Positions 1 through 8,659 of a stretch of 64,000 bases of DNA are shown in pieces (the stretch's first letter is position 1; each line of letters starts with the position of its first letter). Under the pieces are notes generated by a model that was given only the letters and a program-made list of their open reading frames with translations, had not been told where the DNA came from and searched no databases. Source of the stretch: PALSA-612 sp963773055 (GTDB taxonomy: Bacteria > Actinomycetota > Thermoleophilia > Gaiellales > Gaiellaceae); contig CAVYZL010000003.1 of NCBI GenBank assembly GCA_963773055.1, forward strand, positions 62,001 to 126,000, in the 5' to 3' direction. Both the position numbers and the translations under genes were made by a program.

Positions 1-1
1 A

Positions 2-772
2 GTCGACTCGTTCATGCCGTTCACGATCGGACAGATCCTCGTGCCCTTCACGTCGAGCTACCGGCCGCTTGCGACCGGTCTGGGAACCGTCGCGCTCGAG
101 CTACTCGTGGCGGTCGCGGTCGCGAATGCCCTCCGACGCCGGATCCCCTTTCGGCTCTGGCGGGGAATCCACTACGCGGGCTTCGCGGTGTGGGGGGCTG
201 CGACCGTTCACGGGCTGACAGCCGGGAGCGACCGACATGACGTCTGGCTGCTCGCCCTCTACCTCGTAGCGGTCACGGCCGTCCTGGCGGGCCTCGCCTT
301 TCGCGTCAGCGCCTCCCGCCCTGCGCTCGGTCGCGCGATCGGGGTTGGAGCGGTCGGAGCGATCGTGATCGTGGCGATCCTCGCCGTCCTTCCTGCCTCG
401 TCTCCCACCTCTGCGTCCGCCTCATCGACCGCGAGGTCCACAGCGCTTCCGGCGACGTACCGCGGCGCACTGACGGGCCAGGTTCGGCAGCAGGACAACG
501 GCCAGGAGTCCCTCATCTCCATCGACGGGCGCGCGGCCGGCTCGAAGCCCGCGCTCGTACGCATCGACCTGCTCGGCAACGCGTTCGGCGTCGAGCAGAC
601 CTCGCTCCAGATCGAGTTCCCGAACGCCGCGACCTGCGTCGGCACGATCTCGCGATTGGACCCGGCGGGCTTCGCAGGGGCATGCACCACGTCGGCGGGA
701 GAACAGCGGTCCGTCCAGGGCTCGTGGACGGTGAGCGCCGACGCTGTCCGCGGCCGGCTGTCCATCGGCTAG
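2..772 (+). CDS. ferric reductase-like transmembrane protein, 5' partial
   Basis: Only the 3' part is present: the frame is open to base 2, so the true start lies left of the window. The first ~125 residues contain about four hydrophobic segments; GIHYAGFAVWGAATVHGL has the histidines and spacing expected of a heme-binding helix in the ferric reductase-like transmembrane domain family (integral b-heme proteins that move electrons across the membrane). The remaining ~125 residues follow a last membrane helix and are probably extracytoplasmic; I recognise no domain there. No flavin or NAD domain follows, so it is not a complete NADPH oxidase or ferric reductase. Function beyond membrane electron transfer is inference. 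Confidence 0.7.
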   Translation, partial: VDSFMPFTIGQILVPFTSSYRPLATGLGTVALELLVAVAVANALRRRIPFRLWRGIHYAGFAVWGAATVHGLTAGSDRHDVWLLALYLVAVTAVLAGLAFRVSASRPALGRAIGVGAVGAIVIVAILAVLPASSPTSASASSTARSTALPATYRGALTGQVRQQDNGQESLISIDGRAAGSKPALVRIDLLGNAFGVEQTSLQIEFPNAATCVGTISRLDPAGFAGACTTSAGEQRSVQGSWTVSADAVRGRLSIG

Positions 773-782
773 CCGCACCAAG

Positions 783-819
783 ATAGTCCGTTGCGGAATA
801 GTCCGCTACGAACTATCAT
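783..819 (+). promoter_or_regulatory. PadR gene promoter with ATAGT repeats (putative operator)
   Basis: ATAGT occurs at 783-787 and 798-802, and the second copy forms an inverted repeat with ACTAT at 812-816 (ATAGT-N9-ACTAT). A possible -35 TTGCGG (791-796) and -10 TATCAT (814-819) are 17 bases apart, and the GTG start is only 6 bases after the -10, implying a leaderless mRNA. PadR regulators usually bind inverted repeats in their own promoter, so autoregulation is a reasonable inference. Confidence 0.4.
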
Positions 820-825
820 TACCGC

Positions 826-1356
826 GTGGCGCACGAGCTGACGACGACGGAAGCGGCCGTCCTCGCTTTGCTCGAGATGGAGGGCGAGCAGTCGCGGTAC
901 GACCTGATGAAGTTCGTCTCGCAGGCGATCGGCTACGTGTGGGCGCCGGCGAAGACGCAGCTCTATGCCCTGCTTCCGAAGCTCGCCGAGCAGGGACTCG
1001 CGTCGAGCCGCGTGACCCGCGACGGCGCGCGGCCCGAGAAGCGCCTCTACCGGATCACCCCAGCGGGCTCGAGGGCGCTCGACGCGTGGCTGGCCGCCGA
1101 GCCCGACTCGCCGGAGACGTTCTTCCTCCGGCTGTTCGTCGGCGGGCTCGTTCCGCGAGAGGCGCTCGAGGAGCACCTCGTGTGGTTCCGAAGCAGCGTC
1201 GCCGACCAGCTCGCGGAGTACCGCACGCTCGAGCAGACGAACTCGCGCACGGGTCACGACGCGTTCCACTACCTCCTGCTGCGGCTCGGGATCGAGCGCC
1301 AGGAGCACATGCTGCGATGGGCAGACTGGGTCGAGGACGAGCTGCGCGCGGCGTAG
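826..1356 (+). CDS. PadR family transcriptional regulator
   Basis: A 176-residue protein with the PadR plan: an N-terminal winged helix (LTTTEAAVLALLEMEGEQSR, then a recognition region around KTQLYALLPKLAEQGL and the wing RLYRITPAGSRAL), followed by a C-terminal helical dimerisation domain of the VirR type. PadR proteins are mostly ligand-responsive repressors. The GTG start lies 6 bases after a -10-like TATCAT, with no Shine-Dalgarno sequence. The 3' end overlaps the downstream S41-like gene by 40 bases, so the two are probably co-transcribed. The inducer is unknown. Confidence 0.85.
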   Translation: MAHELTTTEAAVLALLEMEGEQSRYDLMKFVSQAIGYVWAPAKTQLYALLPKLAEQGLASSRVTRDGARPEKRLYRITPAGSRALDAWLAAEPDSPETFFLRLFVGGLVPREALEEHLVWFRSSVADQLAEYRTLEQTNSRTGHDAFHYLLLRLGIERQEHMLRWADWVEDELRAA

Positions 1357-2615
1357 CCGCGCTGGCGGCGGCCGTCGCCGCGCTCGCCGTCTTCGGCGTG
1401 CCCGGCTCCGGCGCCGTCCCGGGCGGCGCGACCGACGTGCGCCAGCTCGCGAGCGAGATGGAGGAGATCCATCCGGACCTGTTCGCGACGGTGGCGAAGG
1501 CGCGGTTCCGCGCGGTCGTCGACGACCTCGCGGCGCGAGCGAACGGGCTCTCGGAGAACGAGCTGCTCGTCGGGCTGATGCGCCTCGCCGCCCTGCCGGG
1601 AAACCGGAACGGCCACGGCGGCATCTTCCCCGGCGACCCACAGCACCGGCGGACGATGCATCTCTACCCGATTCGCCTCTACGACTTCGACGACGGGACG
1701 TTCGTGGTCGACGACGACGCCGGGGGCACGCTGATCGGCACCCGGCCCGTCGCGATCAACGGCCGGCCGTACGGGGAGGTAGCCGCCCTCGTACGGCCGC
1801 TCGTCCCCCACGACAACGCATCGAACCTGCGCGGTCTCCTGCCGCACTTCCTGCTGAGCGCCGAGGTGCTCGACGGGCTCGGGGTGGCAGACGGCGTCGG
1901 GCCGCTCGCCTTCACGTTCGCGCGGGCGGACGGCTCGCAGTTCGACGTCACCCTCACACCCGTCGTCGCCGCGCGCTACGTCACGCTCTTCCCCAACCCG
2001 CACTACGGGCACTACCCCTCGCTGCTTCCGCACGCGTCTGCGCCCATGTACATCGCGCACGACCGCGAGCTCTTGTGGATGCGGACGCTCGCCGGCAGCC
2101 GCGCAGTCTTTGTCGGCTACAACGCGGTCACCGTGGCGACCGAGGGGCCGGCGAAGCGGCTGCTGGCGCTCGCGAAGAAGCCGAAGGTCGATCGCGTGAT
2201 CGTCGACCTGCGGCTGAACGGCGGCGGCGACAACCAGACGTTCGGCCCGCTCGTCGCGGCGCTGCGCTCGCCGCGCATCAATCGCAGCGGGCACCTCTTC
2301 GTTCTCATCGGCCGCGCGACGTTCTCCGCCGCCGGGAACTTCGCAGCCGAGGTCGACCGCTCGACGAAGGCGATCTTCGTCGGCGAGCCGACGGGCGGCG
2401 GCGTGAAGATGTACGGCGACACGCTCGGCGTCTTTCTCCCGAACTCGGGCCTCGAGGCGCACATCCCGGCGCGCTACTGGGACTTCGGCAAGGGCCCGAA
2501 GGACAACCGGCTCGCCGTTTCGCCGGAGATCCCGGTCAAGGTGCGCTTCGCCGACTTCCTTCGCAAGCGCGATCCGGTGCTGGCTGCCGCGCTCGCCGCG
2601 AGAGTTCGCAAATAG
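1317..2615 (+). CDS. exported S41 (tail-specific protease-like) family protein
   Basis: Starts at an ATG inside the end of padR; longer in-frame readings upstream are a shadow of padR. The N-terminus (arginines, then the hydrophobic AALAAAVAALAVFGV and a small-residue site) is a signal peptide. The C-terminal half carries the S41/Tsp fold: the strand VDRVIVDLRLNGGG, then GRATFSAAGNFAAE, whose serine sits where the S41 nucleophile is, then FVGEPTGGG. A PDZ-like segment (GTRPVAINGRPYGEV) precedes it. About 432 residues. The lysine partner of the Ser/Lys dyad cannot be placed with confidence, so protease activity is inferred from the fold; a non-catalytic member is possible. Confidence 0.75.
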   Translation: MGRLGRGRAARGVAALAAAVAALAVFGVPGSGAVPGGATDVRQLASEMEEIHPDLFATVAKARFRAVVDDLAARANGLSENELLVGLMRLAALPGNRNGHGGIFPGDPQHRRTMHLYPIRLYDFDDGTFVVDDDAGGTLIGTRPVAINGRPYGEVAALVRPLVPHDNASNLRGLLPHFLLSAEVLDGLGVADGVGPLAFTFARADGSQFDVTLTPVVAARYVTLFPNPHYGHYPSLLPHASAPMYIAHDRELLWMRTLAGSRAVFVGYNAVTVATEGPAKRLLALAKKPKVDRVIVDLRLNGGGDNQTFGPLVAALRSPRINRSGHLFVLIGRATFSAAGNFAAEVDRSTKAIFVGEPTGGGVKMYGDTLGVFLPNSGLEAHIPARYWDFGKGPKDNRLAVSPEIPVKVRFADFLRKRDPVLAAALAARVRK

Positions 2616-2835
2616 CGGACGATTTCGTCTTCGGGACCCCTTGCAAGGCGCCCGCGCGATCCGTAATGTCGTGACTGCGCCGAGCACGGAGCGGAAGTAG
2701 ACCGAAGCTTCACATGGCGGCCGTACGCGGGGCGACTCTTTCGGGAGGCGCTCAGCGGAAGGTCACCCGGTGAGGTGGACGAAACCGCCACCGGCTCGGC
2801 GAATTCTTTGGTCCGACGAGATGCGACGCGCCGAC

Positions 2836-3588
2836 TCAGGCGTGCTGCTCGATGAAGGCGAGCGTCTTCTGCCACGCGTCTTCGGACGCGTCCGCGAACT
2901 CCTCGTGCTTCCGGTCGAAGAAGCTGTGCGGGGCGCCCTCGTACGCGACGAGCTCGTGCGCGACCCCCGCCGTTTCGAGCGCCGACGCAAAGGCGGCGTT
3001 GTCGTCGGCCGAGATGTTCGCGTCGTCGCCGGCCTGGAGCGCGAGGATCGGCGCGACCATCTCGCCGGCGCGCTGTGTCGGGCCGGGCGAGCCATCGGCG
3101 CCCTCTCCGGGGCGGCCGTAGAAGCCGACCGCGCCGGCGAGCCCGTGACCTCCCGCCGAGGACAGCCACGAGTGGCGGCCGCCCATGCAGAAGCCGACCG
3201 TGAACACCGTCGTGCAGCCCTGCGAGCGCAGCCAGGCGACGCACGCGCCGACGTCCGCCTGAACCTCTGACGGCGTGACGATGCGGACGTGCTCCATGTA
3301 GTCGAAGTCATCGTCCCGCTTCGAGACGCCGGCGGTGCGACCGAAGTAGTCGAACGCGACGGCGGCGTAGTTCCGCTCGGCGAAGCGCAGCGCGAGCTCC
3401 TCGTAGAAGCGGTAGAGGCCGCGGACGTCCGGCAGGATCACGACGCCGGTCGTCGCCCCCTCGTCGGGCAACGCGCCAAAGGCGGCAAACCGGTTGCCGT
3501 CCGCCGCCTCGAGCACGAGCTCGTCGTGCGAGACGGCCGCGCCCGAGATGACAGGGATCGGCGGCAGCGAGTCGAGGTCGAAGCACAC
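2836..3588 (-). CDS. dienelactone hydrolase family protein
   Basis: An alpha/beta hydrolase of about 250 residues. The nucleophile elbow is GFCMGG (cysteine, as in classical dienelactone hydrolases), the acid lies in LQAGDDANI, and the histidine in APHSFFDR. The family opens the lactone ring of dienelactone in chlorocatechol and beta-ketoadipate-like pathways, though many members act on other esters. I chose the GTG giving VCFDLDSLPP, which matches the usual family N-terminus; the frame stays open 36 codons further up and would then run close to the divergent flavodoxin gene. No pathway neighbours are present, so the natural substrate is unknown. Confidence 0.85.
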   Translation of the reverse strand: MCFDLDSLPPIPVISGAAVSHDELVLEAADGNRFAAFGALPDEGATTGVVILPDVRGLYRFYEELALRFAERNYAAVAFDYFGRTAGVSKRDDDFDYMEHVRIVTPSEVQADVGACVAWLRSQGCTTVFTVGFCMGGRHSWLSSAGGHGLAGAVGFYGRPGEGADGSPGPTQRAGEMVAPILALQAGDDANISADDNAAFASALETAGVAHELVAYEGAPHSFFDRKHEEFADASEDAWQKTLAFIEQHA

Positions 3589-3689
3589 GGCGGCAAAACG
3601 ATAGCGGGCTTCTACGGAGCACGGCTCGGCACGGCCGCGGATGCGTGCCGGTGTCTCGCGTGCGATACAGAAAGGGAAAGGAGGGCGAG

Positions 3690-4193
3690 ATGACACGGAT
3701 TCTCGTCACCTACGCGACGAAGAAGGGCTCGACCAGGGAGGTCGCGGAGGCGATCGCGCTTCGCCTCGAGGGCCATGGCCTGACGACGACACTGCTCCCG
3801 GCCGCCGAGATCGACGAGCTGGACGACTTCGACGCTGTCGTGGTCGGCGGCGCGCTCTACACGGGAAGGTGGCACGCTGACGCGCGCCGTTTCCTCAAGG
3901 AGTTCCGCGAGCCGCTCGCGGGCATGCAGCTCGCTGTCTTCGCGATCGGCCCGCTAACGACCTCCGAGGAGCACGTGGCAGGTGCCCGCAAGCAGCTCGA
4001 CCACGCGCTCGAGAAGACACCCGAGATCGCGCCCGTAGCCGTCGCGGTCTTCGGCGGCGTCGTCGTACCGGACAAGCTCCACTTCCCGTTCAGCCGCATG
4101 CCCGCCTCGGATGCGCGCGACTGGGAGGCGATCCGCGCCTGGGCCGACGAGGTCGCCGAGACGATCGGAAGGGAGGCACACGTACCTGCTTGA
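3690..4193 (+). CDS. flavodoxin domain protein (HemG/protoporphyrinogen oxidase-like)
   Basis: A 167-residue flavodoxin-fold protein. The N-terminal ILVTYATKKGSTREVAEAIA is the FMN phosphate-binding loop (T/S-x-T/K-x-G-S/N-T), and VVVGGALYTGRW is the second FMN loop typical of the menaquinone-dependent protoporphyrinogen oxidase HemG and flavodoxin_5 group. The ATG at 3690 is fixed by a strong AAAGGAGGG Shine-Dalgarno. It is divergent from the dienelactone hydrolase with about 100 bases between. No heme genes are nearby, so a general FMN redox role is as likely as heme synthesis. Confidence 0.8.
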   Translation: MTRILVTYATKKGSTREVAEAIALRLEGHGLTTTLLPAAEIDELDDFDAVVVGGALYTGRWHADARRFLKEFREPLAGMQLAVFAIGPLTTSEEHVAGARKQLDHALEKTPEIAPVAVAVFGGVVVPDKLHFPFSRMPASDARDWEAIRAWADEVAETIGREAHVPA

Positions 4194-4226
4194 CAGACGA
4201 TCGCCGGTGTGAAAGAGTCGTGACGT

Positions 4227-4262
4227 CAAGTCCTCGGAGATCTTCGGATCGCCGGGGACTTG
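4227..4262 (+). terminator. hairpin with TTCG tetraloop, terminator-like
   Basis: CAAGTCC (4227-4233) pairs with GGACTTG (4256-4262), and inside it GATC-TTCG-GATC (4239-4250) forms a second stem capped by a stable UUCG tetraloop. It lies 33 bases after the flavodoxin stop and 33 bases before the next start. There is no clear T run, so it may be a weak terminator or a leader structure of the following gene. Confidence 0.45.
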
Positions 4263-4294
4263 GCGTTTGTAGGGAGACTTCATAGGGTTGTCCC

Positions 4295-4783
4295 GTGGAG
4301 TCACGCGAGCGGATGACATGGGACGAGCTCGGGTCGGGCACACGTGCCCTCGCCGAGCAGGTCGCCGCCGACGACTGGTACCCGGACATCGTGCTCGGGA
4401 TCGCGCGCGGCGGGCTGCTCGTCGGCGGCGCAATCGCCTACGCGCTCGGCGTGAAGAACACCTTCACCGTCAACGTCGAGTTCTACACGGGCATCGACGA
4501 GCGGCTGGAGATGCCGATGATCCTGCCGCCCGTGCCAAGCCTCGTCGACCTCGCCGAGGCGCGCGTGCTCGTCGCGGACGACGTCGCGGACACGGGCCAG
4601 ACGCTCGTCCTCGTCGACGAGTTCCTCGCCGGCAAGGTCGGCGAGACGCGATTTGCCGTCCTCTACGAGAAGCCACCGTCGGTCTTCCGCTGCTCGTACG
4701 TCTGGCGGCGCACCGACCGCTGGATCGACTTCCCTTGGAGCGTCCAGGATCCGGTCGTCACACCGCTGCAGGTGCCTTCGTAG
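4295..4783 (+). CDS. phosphoribosyltransferase family protein
   Basis: A 162-residue type I phosphoribosyltransferase. The PRPP-binding motif is VLVADDVADTGQTL, with the two acidic residues followed by the T-G-x-T phosphate loop, and the earlier PDIVLGIARGGLLVGGAIA is the family's pyrophosphate-loop region. It resembles the xanthine/hypoxanthine phosphoribosyltransferase-like proteins (COG2236 type) common in archaea and actinobacteria. GTG at 4295 is taken as start; ATG at 4313 is an alternative. The base substrate cannot be read from sequence. Confidence 0.85.
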   Translation: MESRERMTWDELGSGTRALAEQVAADDWYPDIVLGIARGGLLVGGAIAYALGVKNTFTVNVEFYTGIDERLEMPMILPPVPSLVDLAEARVLVADDVADTGQTLVLVDEFLAGKVGETRFAVLYEKPPSVFRCSYVWRRTDRWIDFPWSVQDPVVTPLQVPS

Positions 4784-4803
4784 CGGAGACCCCCGTCGGC
4801 ACG

Positions 4804-5427
4804 GTGGAGCTCGACCACGTCCTCTTCGCGGTCCCGGACCTCGACGAGGCGGCCATGCTGTTGGAACGTCGCTACGGCCTCGCGTCCGTCGAGGGCGGCC
4901 GCCACCCGGGTTGGGGCACGGCCAACCGGATCGTGCCTCTCGCCGGCACGTACATCGAGCTGATCGCGGTGGTCGACGTGGCCGAGGCGGCCGTGGCGCC
5001 GTTCGGCCACTGGATCACGGCCGCCCTTCCCGGCAGGCCGCTCGGCTGGGCGGTGCGCACGGACGACCTAGACGCGGTCGCGACGCGTCTCGGGCTGACC
5101 GTGCATCCCGGTTCACGCGTAACGCCCGACGGCGCGGAGCTCCGCTGGCGGGGCGCCGGAATCGAGGCCGCGGCACAAGACCCGTCGCTGCCCTTTTTCA
5201 TCGAATGGGATCCGGCCACAACGCACCCGAGCGCGTCCGGCCCCGCCGGTGTCTCGATCGCGAAGATCGCGCTCAGAGGAAACAGAGATCACCTGACCAC
5301 GTGGCTCGGCCCAAACGAGATCCCGCTCGACATCGCGCCGGGCGAGCCCGGCGTCGTCGGGGTTGTGCTGCGACAGGGTGACCGCGCGACGCTGCTCGAT
5401 GACGTCCTCGAGCTCAGTGGACCTTGA
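4804..5427 (+). CDS. VOC superfamily (glyoxalase-like) protein
   Basis: About 207 residues from GTG at 4804, beginning VELDHVLFAVPDLDEA, the first strand and helix of a vicinal-oxygen-chelate module, followed by WGTANRIVPLAGTYIELIAV. This matches the 'glyoxalase-like domain' group found next to housekeeping genes. A second half (SIAKIALRG... VVGVVLRQGD) completes the fold. The N-terminal H and the E of YIELIAV could be metal ligands. It starts 20 bases after the phosphoribosyltransferase stop, so co-transcription is likely. Its 3' end overlaps the convergent glycosidase gene by 14 bases. No substrate can be named. Confidence 0.75.
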   Translation: MELDHVLFAVPDLDEAAMLLERRYGLASVEGGRHPGWGTANRIVPLAGTYIELIAVVDVAEAAVAPFGHWITAALPGRPLGWAVRTDDLDAVATRLGLTVHPGSRVTPDGAELRWRGAGIEAAAQDPSLPFFIEWDPATTHPSASGPAGVSIAKIALRGNRDHLTTWLGPNEIPLDIAPGEPGVVGVVLRQGDRATLLDDVLELSGP

Positions 5428-6697
5428 GCTCGAGGCTGTATTCGCCGTCGAGCGGCGACCAGACCCGCACGAGCGTGCCGGCGCTCGCCGTCACGACACG
5501 CGTGAACGAACCGTTCGTCCGCGTGCTCGTGAGCCGGCCCTCCCACTCCCACTTCCCGTGCCGCTTCACCTGCAGGCGGTAGGGCTGGCTGCCCGACCGT
5601 GGACGGATCTGGCCCCAGACCGTCGTGCGCGAACCTGACCGCCGAACCTCCGCGAACGGGATGGTGAAGGCGCGCAGCGAGGGCTTGGCGACCCCGGAGG
5701 CGCTGTAGAAGCCGCTCTGCCAGTCGGCCACGTCGTCCTTGAACATGAAGTTGATCAGCATGTCGACGGACGGCTCCATCCACGCCCGCAGGCTCGCCTC
5801 GGAGACGTAGAGCGCCTGCAGCGCCCACGAGACGCCGAGCCACTGGTCGGGCGGGCTCGTCTGGTAGCCGTACTCCGTCAGCCAGATGCGCTTCGGGCCG
5901 AGGTACTTGTGGACGGCCCTTACGAGCTTGTCGAGCGTGGCCATGGTCACCGACTGACAGTGCTTGCAGCCGCCCGAGGTCGGGGTCTCCACCTTCGGCA
6001 CGAGCGGGTAGGGGTGGTGGGCGTACGCGTCGAGCTTCGCTCCCGCGCGGCCCATGCCGGCGATCCACGCGAGCGGCGAGACGCCGCCTGCGTTGCCTCG
6101 CGGCGCGGTCACGCCCCCGGCGACGAGCGCCGTCGGGATCGCGCGCTTGATCTGGGCGTACGCCGGGTTGAGGAGCTTGTGGACATAGACCGCCGCAGTC
6201 GTGGGCTGAAGGGAGGAGGCGTGATTGGGCTCGTTCCAGATTGTCCAGTAGTGGACGAACGGGTAGCGACGGGCGACGGCGTACGCGAAGTCGCCGAACC
6301 ACGCTCCGTCGAGCGGCGCCCAGGCGGCGCTCTTCCCACCGTTCGCCCAGCTCGGGGTTCCGACGAGCGTCACGAGCGGCGCGATCCCGTGCGCGTGCAG
6401 TCCCTTCAGCACGCGGTCGTTCGCACCCCAGTGGTATGCCCGGTCGCGAGGGTTCTGCCCGTTGTCGGGCGCCCTGCGCGCGACGTCGTCCCAGCGAACG
6501 GTGAAGCGGACGATGTCGACGCCGAGATCATCGAGCCGGTTGAGGCGCGAGTTGAGCGTTCCCGGGCCATAGAGGATCCATGCGTCGTCCTTGACCCCGA
6601 ACCTCGCACCCGCGGCAGCGTGCGCAGGCGTCGCCGACGCGATGCCGGCGCACCCGACGAGCAGGCAGACGAGCAGGATGCGAAACCTGGTTGCCAT
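5414..6697 (-). CDS. secreted glycoside hydrolase, clan GH-A (cellulase-like)
   Basis: 427 residues with a signal peptide (RFRILLVCLLVGCAG... THAHA-type cleavage after ATPAHA). A TIM-barrel glycosidase is indicated by the acid/base motif YWTIWNEPNHA and, about 120 residues later, the nucleophile strand RIWLTEYGYQT; both glutamates fit GH5/GH39-like clan GH-A enzymes. A C-terminal ~90-residue beta domain follows (VWGQIRPRSGSQPYRLQVKR). It probably hydrolyses a plant or microbial polysaccharide outside the cell. Exact family and substrate are not decidable here. Confidence 0.8.
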   Translation of the reverse strand: MATRFRILLVCLLVGCAGIASATPAHAAAGARFGVKDDAWILYGPGTLNSRLNRLDDLGVDIVRFTVRWDDVARRAPDNGQNPRDRAYHWGANDRVLKGLHAHGIAPLVTLVGTPSWANGGKSAAWAPLDGAWFGDFAYAVARRYPFVHYWTIWNEPNHASSLQPTTAAVYVHKLLNPAYAQIKRAIPTALVAGGVTAPRGNAGGVSPLAWIAGMGRAGAKLDAYAHHPYPLVPKVETPTSGGCKHCQSVTMATLDKLVRAVHKYLGPKRIWLTEYGYQTSPPDQWLGVSWALQALYVSEASLRAWMEPSVDMLINFMFKDDVADWQSGFYSASGVAKPSLRAFTIPFAEVRRSGSRTTVWGQIRPRSGSQPYRLQVKRHGKWEWEGRLTSTRTNGSFTRVVTASAGTLVRVWSPLDGEYSLELKVH

Positions 6698-6706
6698 GGC
6701 GTTAGG

Positions 6707-7174
6707 TCAGCGCATCCGGTTCGAGGGCAGCTTGCGACGGATGACGAACGTCCCTCCGGCAAGCAGGGCTACGAGCAGTGCGAGCGAGCCACCGAGGAGC
6801 AGAGGAGGTCCGATCGAGCCGGGCCCCGAGCTTCCCGTGACGGGCGTGCTCGGCGCCGCGCTCCTCCTCGCGACGAAGCCTCCTGCGAGAGTGCGCGACG
6901 TCGCCTGCACCCTGCGCGCGAGCGCGCGCTGGATGTCGTCGACCGCACTCGAGTAGAGCCTGATGTCCTCGGGCAGGGCTCGCAGCGCCTGCCGGTAGCA
7001 GGCAATGGGGTACGTACCGTCGATGCGGCCGTCGCTCCAGTCCGTCACGACCGTTTGCCAGCAAGGCGTCGCCCCCCGAGCCGATGACGTGCTCACGAGC
7101 TCATAGACCAATGCCGCCAGAATCGCGACCAGCGCGAAACGGGCCGCGCTCGAGCAAGGCGAACTTCGTACCAC
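6707..7174 (-). CDS. small membrane-anchored exported protein, unknown function
   Basis: Hypothetical protein of about 155 residues. GTG at 7174 is preferred because AGGGGGTG lies 7 bases upstream and the protein then begins with a clean signal sequence (ARFALVAILAALVYELV); ATG at 7237 is the longer alternative. The middle has a conserved-looking block CWQTVVTDWSDGRIDGTYP then CYRQALRALPEDIRLYSSA, with two cysteines. A linker rich in S, G and P leads to a C-terminal helix (LLLGGSLALLVALLAGGTFV) and a basic tail, a surface-anchored layout. It starts 9 bases after the glycosidase in the same direction of reading, but upstream of it, so the two may share an mRNA. Confidence 0.65.
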   Translation of the reverse strand: MVRSSPCSSAARFALVAILAALVYELVSTSSARGATPCWQTVVTDWSDGRIDGTYPIACYRQALRALPEDIRLYSSAVDDIQRALARRVQATSRTLAGGFVARRSAAPSTPVTGSSGPGSIGPPLLLGGSLALLVALLAGGTFVIRRKLPSNRMR

Positions 7175-7309
7175 CGTGTGCCACCCCCTGTTATCCGTCT
7201 TGTGCCCAATGACGCCTCGCACAAAACGTCGAGCCACGAGGGTACGACCCGCCGGTAAGCGGGGTTCCCGACCTTTGTAAAGCGAAGGTAAGGCGCGCCT
7301 AGGGGCTCG

Positions 7310-7942
7310 CTACCAAAAGTCCCAGTGGACGAGCGTGTCGAGCGGCTTCCGCCGCGCCGCCCGGAAGTCGGTGCCGATCGTGTACGCCACGGGAATCAGC
7401 GCCGCCTGCATGACGTCGTCGTAGGGAATCCCGAGCAGCTCGGCGGCCTCGCGCTCGTGCGCGAGGTGGAACGTCGTCCAGCACGTGCCGAGCCCGCGCG
7501 AGCGCGCCGCCAGCATGAAGCTCCAGACCGCCGGCACGATGGTTCCCCACCGCGACGCCTGCTGCGGCACACCCTTCCCGTCGGTACGCCCCTCGATGCA
7601 CGGGATCACGTGGACCGGCACGTCACCGATGTGGTCGATGAGGAACCAGACGGAGTCGAGGAGGCGCTGCGCCCCGGCAGGCAGGCTCGCGTCGGGCTCC
7701 GGGCGGGGGCCGAGGTAGCGGAGCCCGAATTCCCGCCAGAGCTCGCCGAGCGCGGCCCGCTTCTCGGGATCCGTGACGACGACGAAGTGCCAGTTCTCCT
7801 GGTAGCTCGCGACAGGTGCCTGCTGCGCGAGGCGGAGGCAATCCTCGAGCACCTCCCGCTCGACGGGCCGCTCGAGGTCGAGCCGGCGCCGCACGGCGCG
7901 CGTCGTCGAGAGCAGCTCGTCGACCGTCAGCGGCAGGATCAC
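7310..7942 (-). CDS. nitroreductase family protein
   Basis: 210 residues with the nitroreductase fold: N-terminal TTRAVRRRLDLERPV (the FMN-binding R-x-x-R region), APVASYQENWHFVVVTD, and the C-terminal GLGTCWTTFHLA and GIPYDDVMQAALIPVAY, a region that is strongly conserved. Members reduce nitro compounds, quinones or enones with FMN and NAD(P)H. GTG start at 7942, with GATAGT (a -10-like box) close upstream and little leader. The gene is followed on the same strand by an exported protein and precedes a separate regulator; no specific substrate is suggested. Confidence 0.85.
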   Translation of the reverse strand: MILPLTVDELLSTTRAVRRRLDLERPVEREVLEDCLRLAQQAPVASYQENWHFVVVTDPEKRAALGELWREFGLRYLGPRPEPDASLPAGAQRLLDSVWFLIDHIGDVPVHVIPCIEGRTDGKGVPQQASRWGTIVPAVWSFMLAARSRGLGTCWTTFHLAHEREAAELLGIPYDDVMQAALIPVAYTIGTDFRAARRKPLDTLVHWDFW

Positions 7943-7960
7943 CCGCCTACTATCGCGCGC

Positions 7961-8659
7961 CTAGGCCGCTCGTGCACGCGTGCGCAGCCTGACGCGACAG
8001 AGGTCTGCGCGGACGAACGGCTCCAGCTCGACATCGAGACCCGACCCGAGCTCTTCGAGCGCTCCTGCGATCAGTCCCCTGTGCACGGCGCACACGACAT
8101 GCGGATGCTGCTCCGCGAGGTCGTAGTACGGGCAGCGCCGCAACGCGACACAGTCGTCTTCGACTTCGGGTGCGAATCCCTGGTCATCGAGCATCGCAAC
8201 GACGTCATCGGTCGCCTGCTCGTCGCTTGGTGGGCCGGCGAGCGGCGCGCGTCGCGGCGCCAGGTACCGGCCCCAGGTCACCCCCGCCCGCTCCGCCTTC
8301 GACGACACGTCCTCCTCGCCTGCGACAAGACTCGTGAGAATCGACGCGAGCAGCCGGAACTCGTCGCGCTCGGGCTTCGAGACCCCGGGTCGAAGGGAAT
8401 AGAGCGAGCGCGGGCGCCCGGGCGTCGTCCGTTCGGCGCGCCGGATCTCGACGAGGCCGGCGTCGCGGAGCACGCCGAGATGCCAGCGGACGGTGTTCGG
8501 ATGGAGGCCGAGCCGGAGGGCGAGCGCCTGGGCGTCGAGCCCGTGCGGCGCTGCGCGCAGCTCCTCGACTACGCGGCGACGGCTCTCGTCTGCGAGCGCG
8601 CGGTGGAGGTGCGCGGGCTCGGAGGCGGCTTTCGCGAGGTCCGTTTTTCCCATGATCAT
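7961..8659 (-). CDS. ArsR/COG2345-type winged-helix regulator with C-terminal cysteines
   Basis: Start taken at the ATG (MIMGKTDLAKA) at 8659. The first ~90 residues are a winged helix (RRRVVEELRAAPHGLDAQAL, then NTVRWHLGVLRDAGLVEIRR). The C-terminus contains CVALRRCPYYDLAEQHPHVV, then CAVHRGLIAGALEELG, and a last cysteine in RADLCRVRL, the pattern of COG2345 regulators such as SufR, where cysteines hold an Fe-S cluster. Adjacent and divergent is a NirK-type copper oxidase, so it plausibly senses redox state, NO or metal and controls that gene. The cluster and ligand are inference from family. Confidence 0.75.
   Translation of the reverse strand: MIMGKTDLAKAASEPAHLHRALADESRRRVVEELRAAPHGLDAQALALRLGLHPNTVRWHLGVLRDAGLVEIRRAERTTPGRPRSLYSLRPGVSKPERDEFRLLASILTSLVAGEEDVSSKAERAGVTWGRYLAPRRAPLAGPPSDEQATDDVVAMLDDQGFAPEVEDDCVALRRCPYYDLAEQHPHVVCAVHRGLIAGALEELGSGLDVELEPFVRADLCRVRLRTRARAA

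Noticed and set aside
2616..2835. Possible small gene or RNA in the gap after the S41-like gene
   Set aside because: No frame with a plausible start or codon pattern, no strong hairpin; only a weak GGTGG/CCGCC pairing. I see nothing to call.
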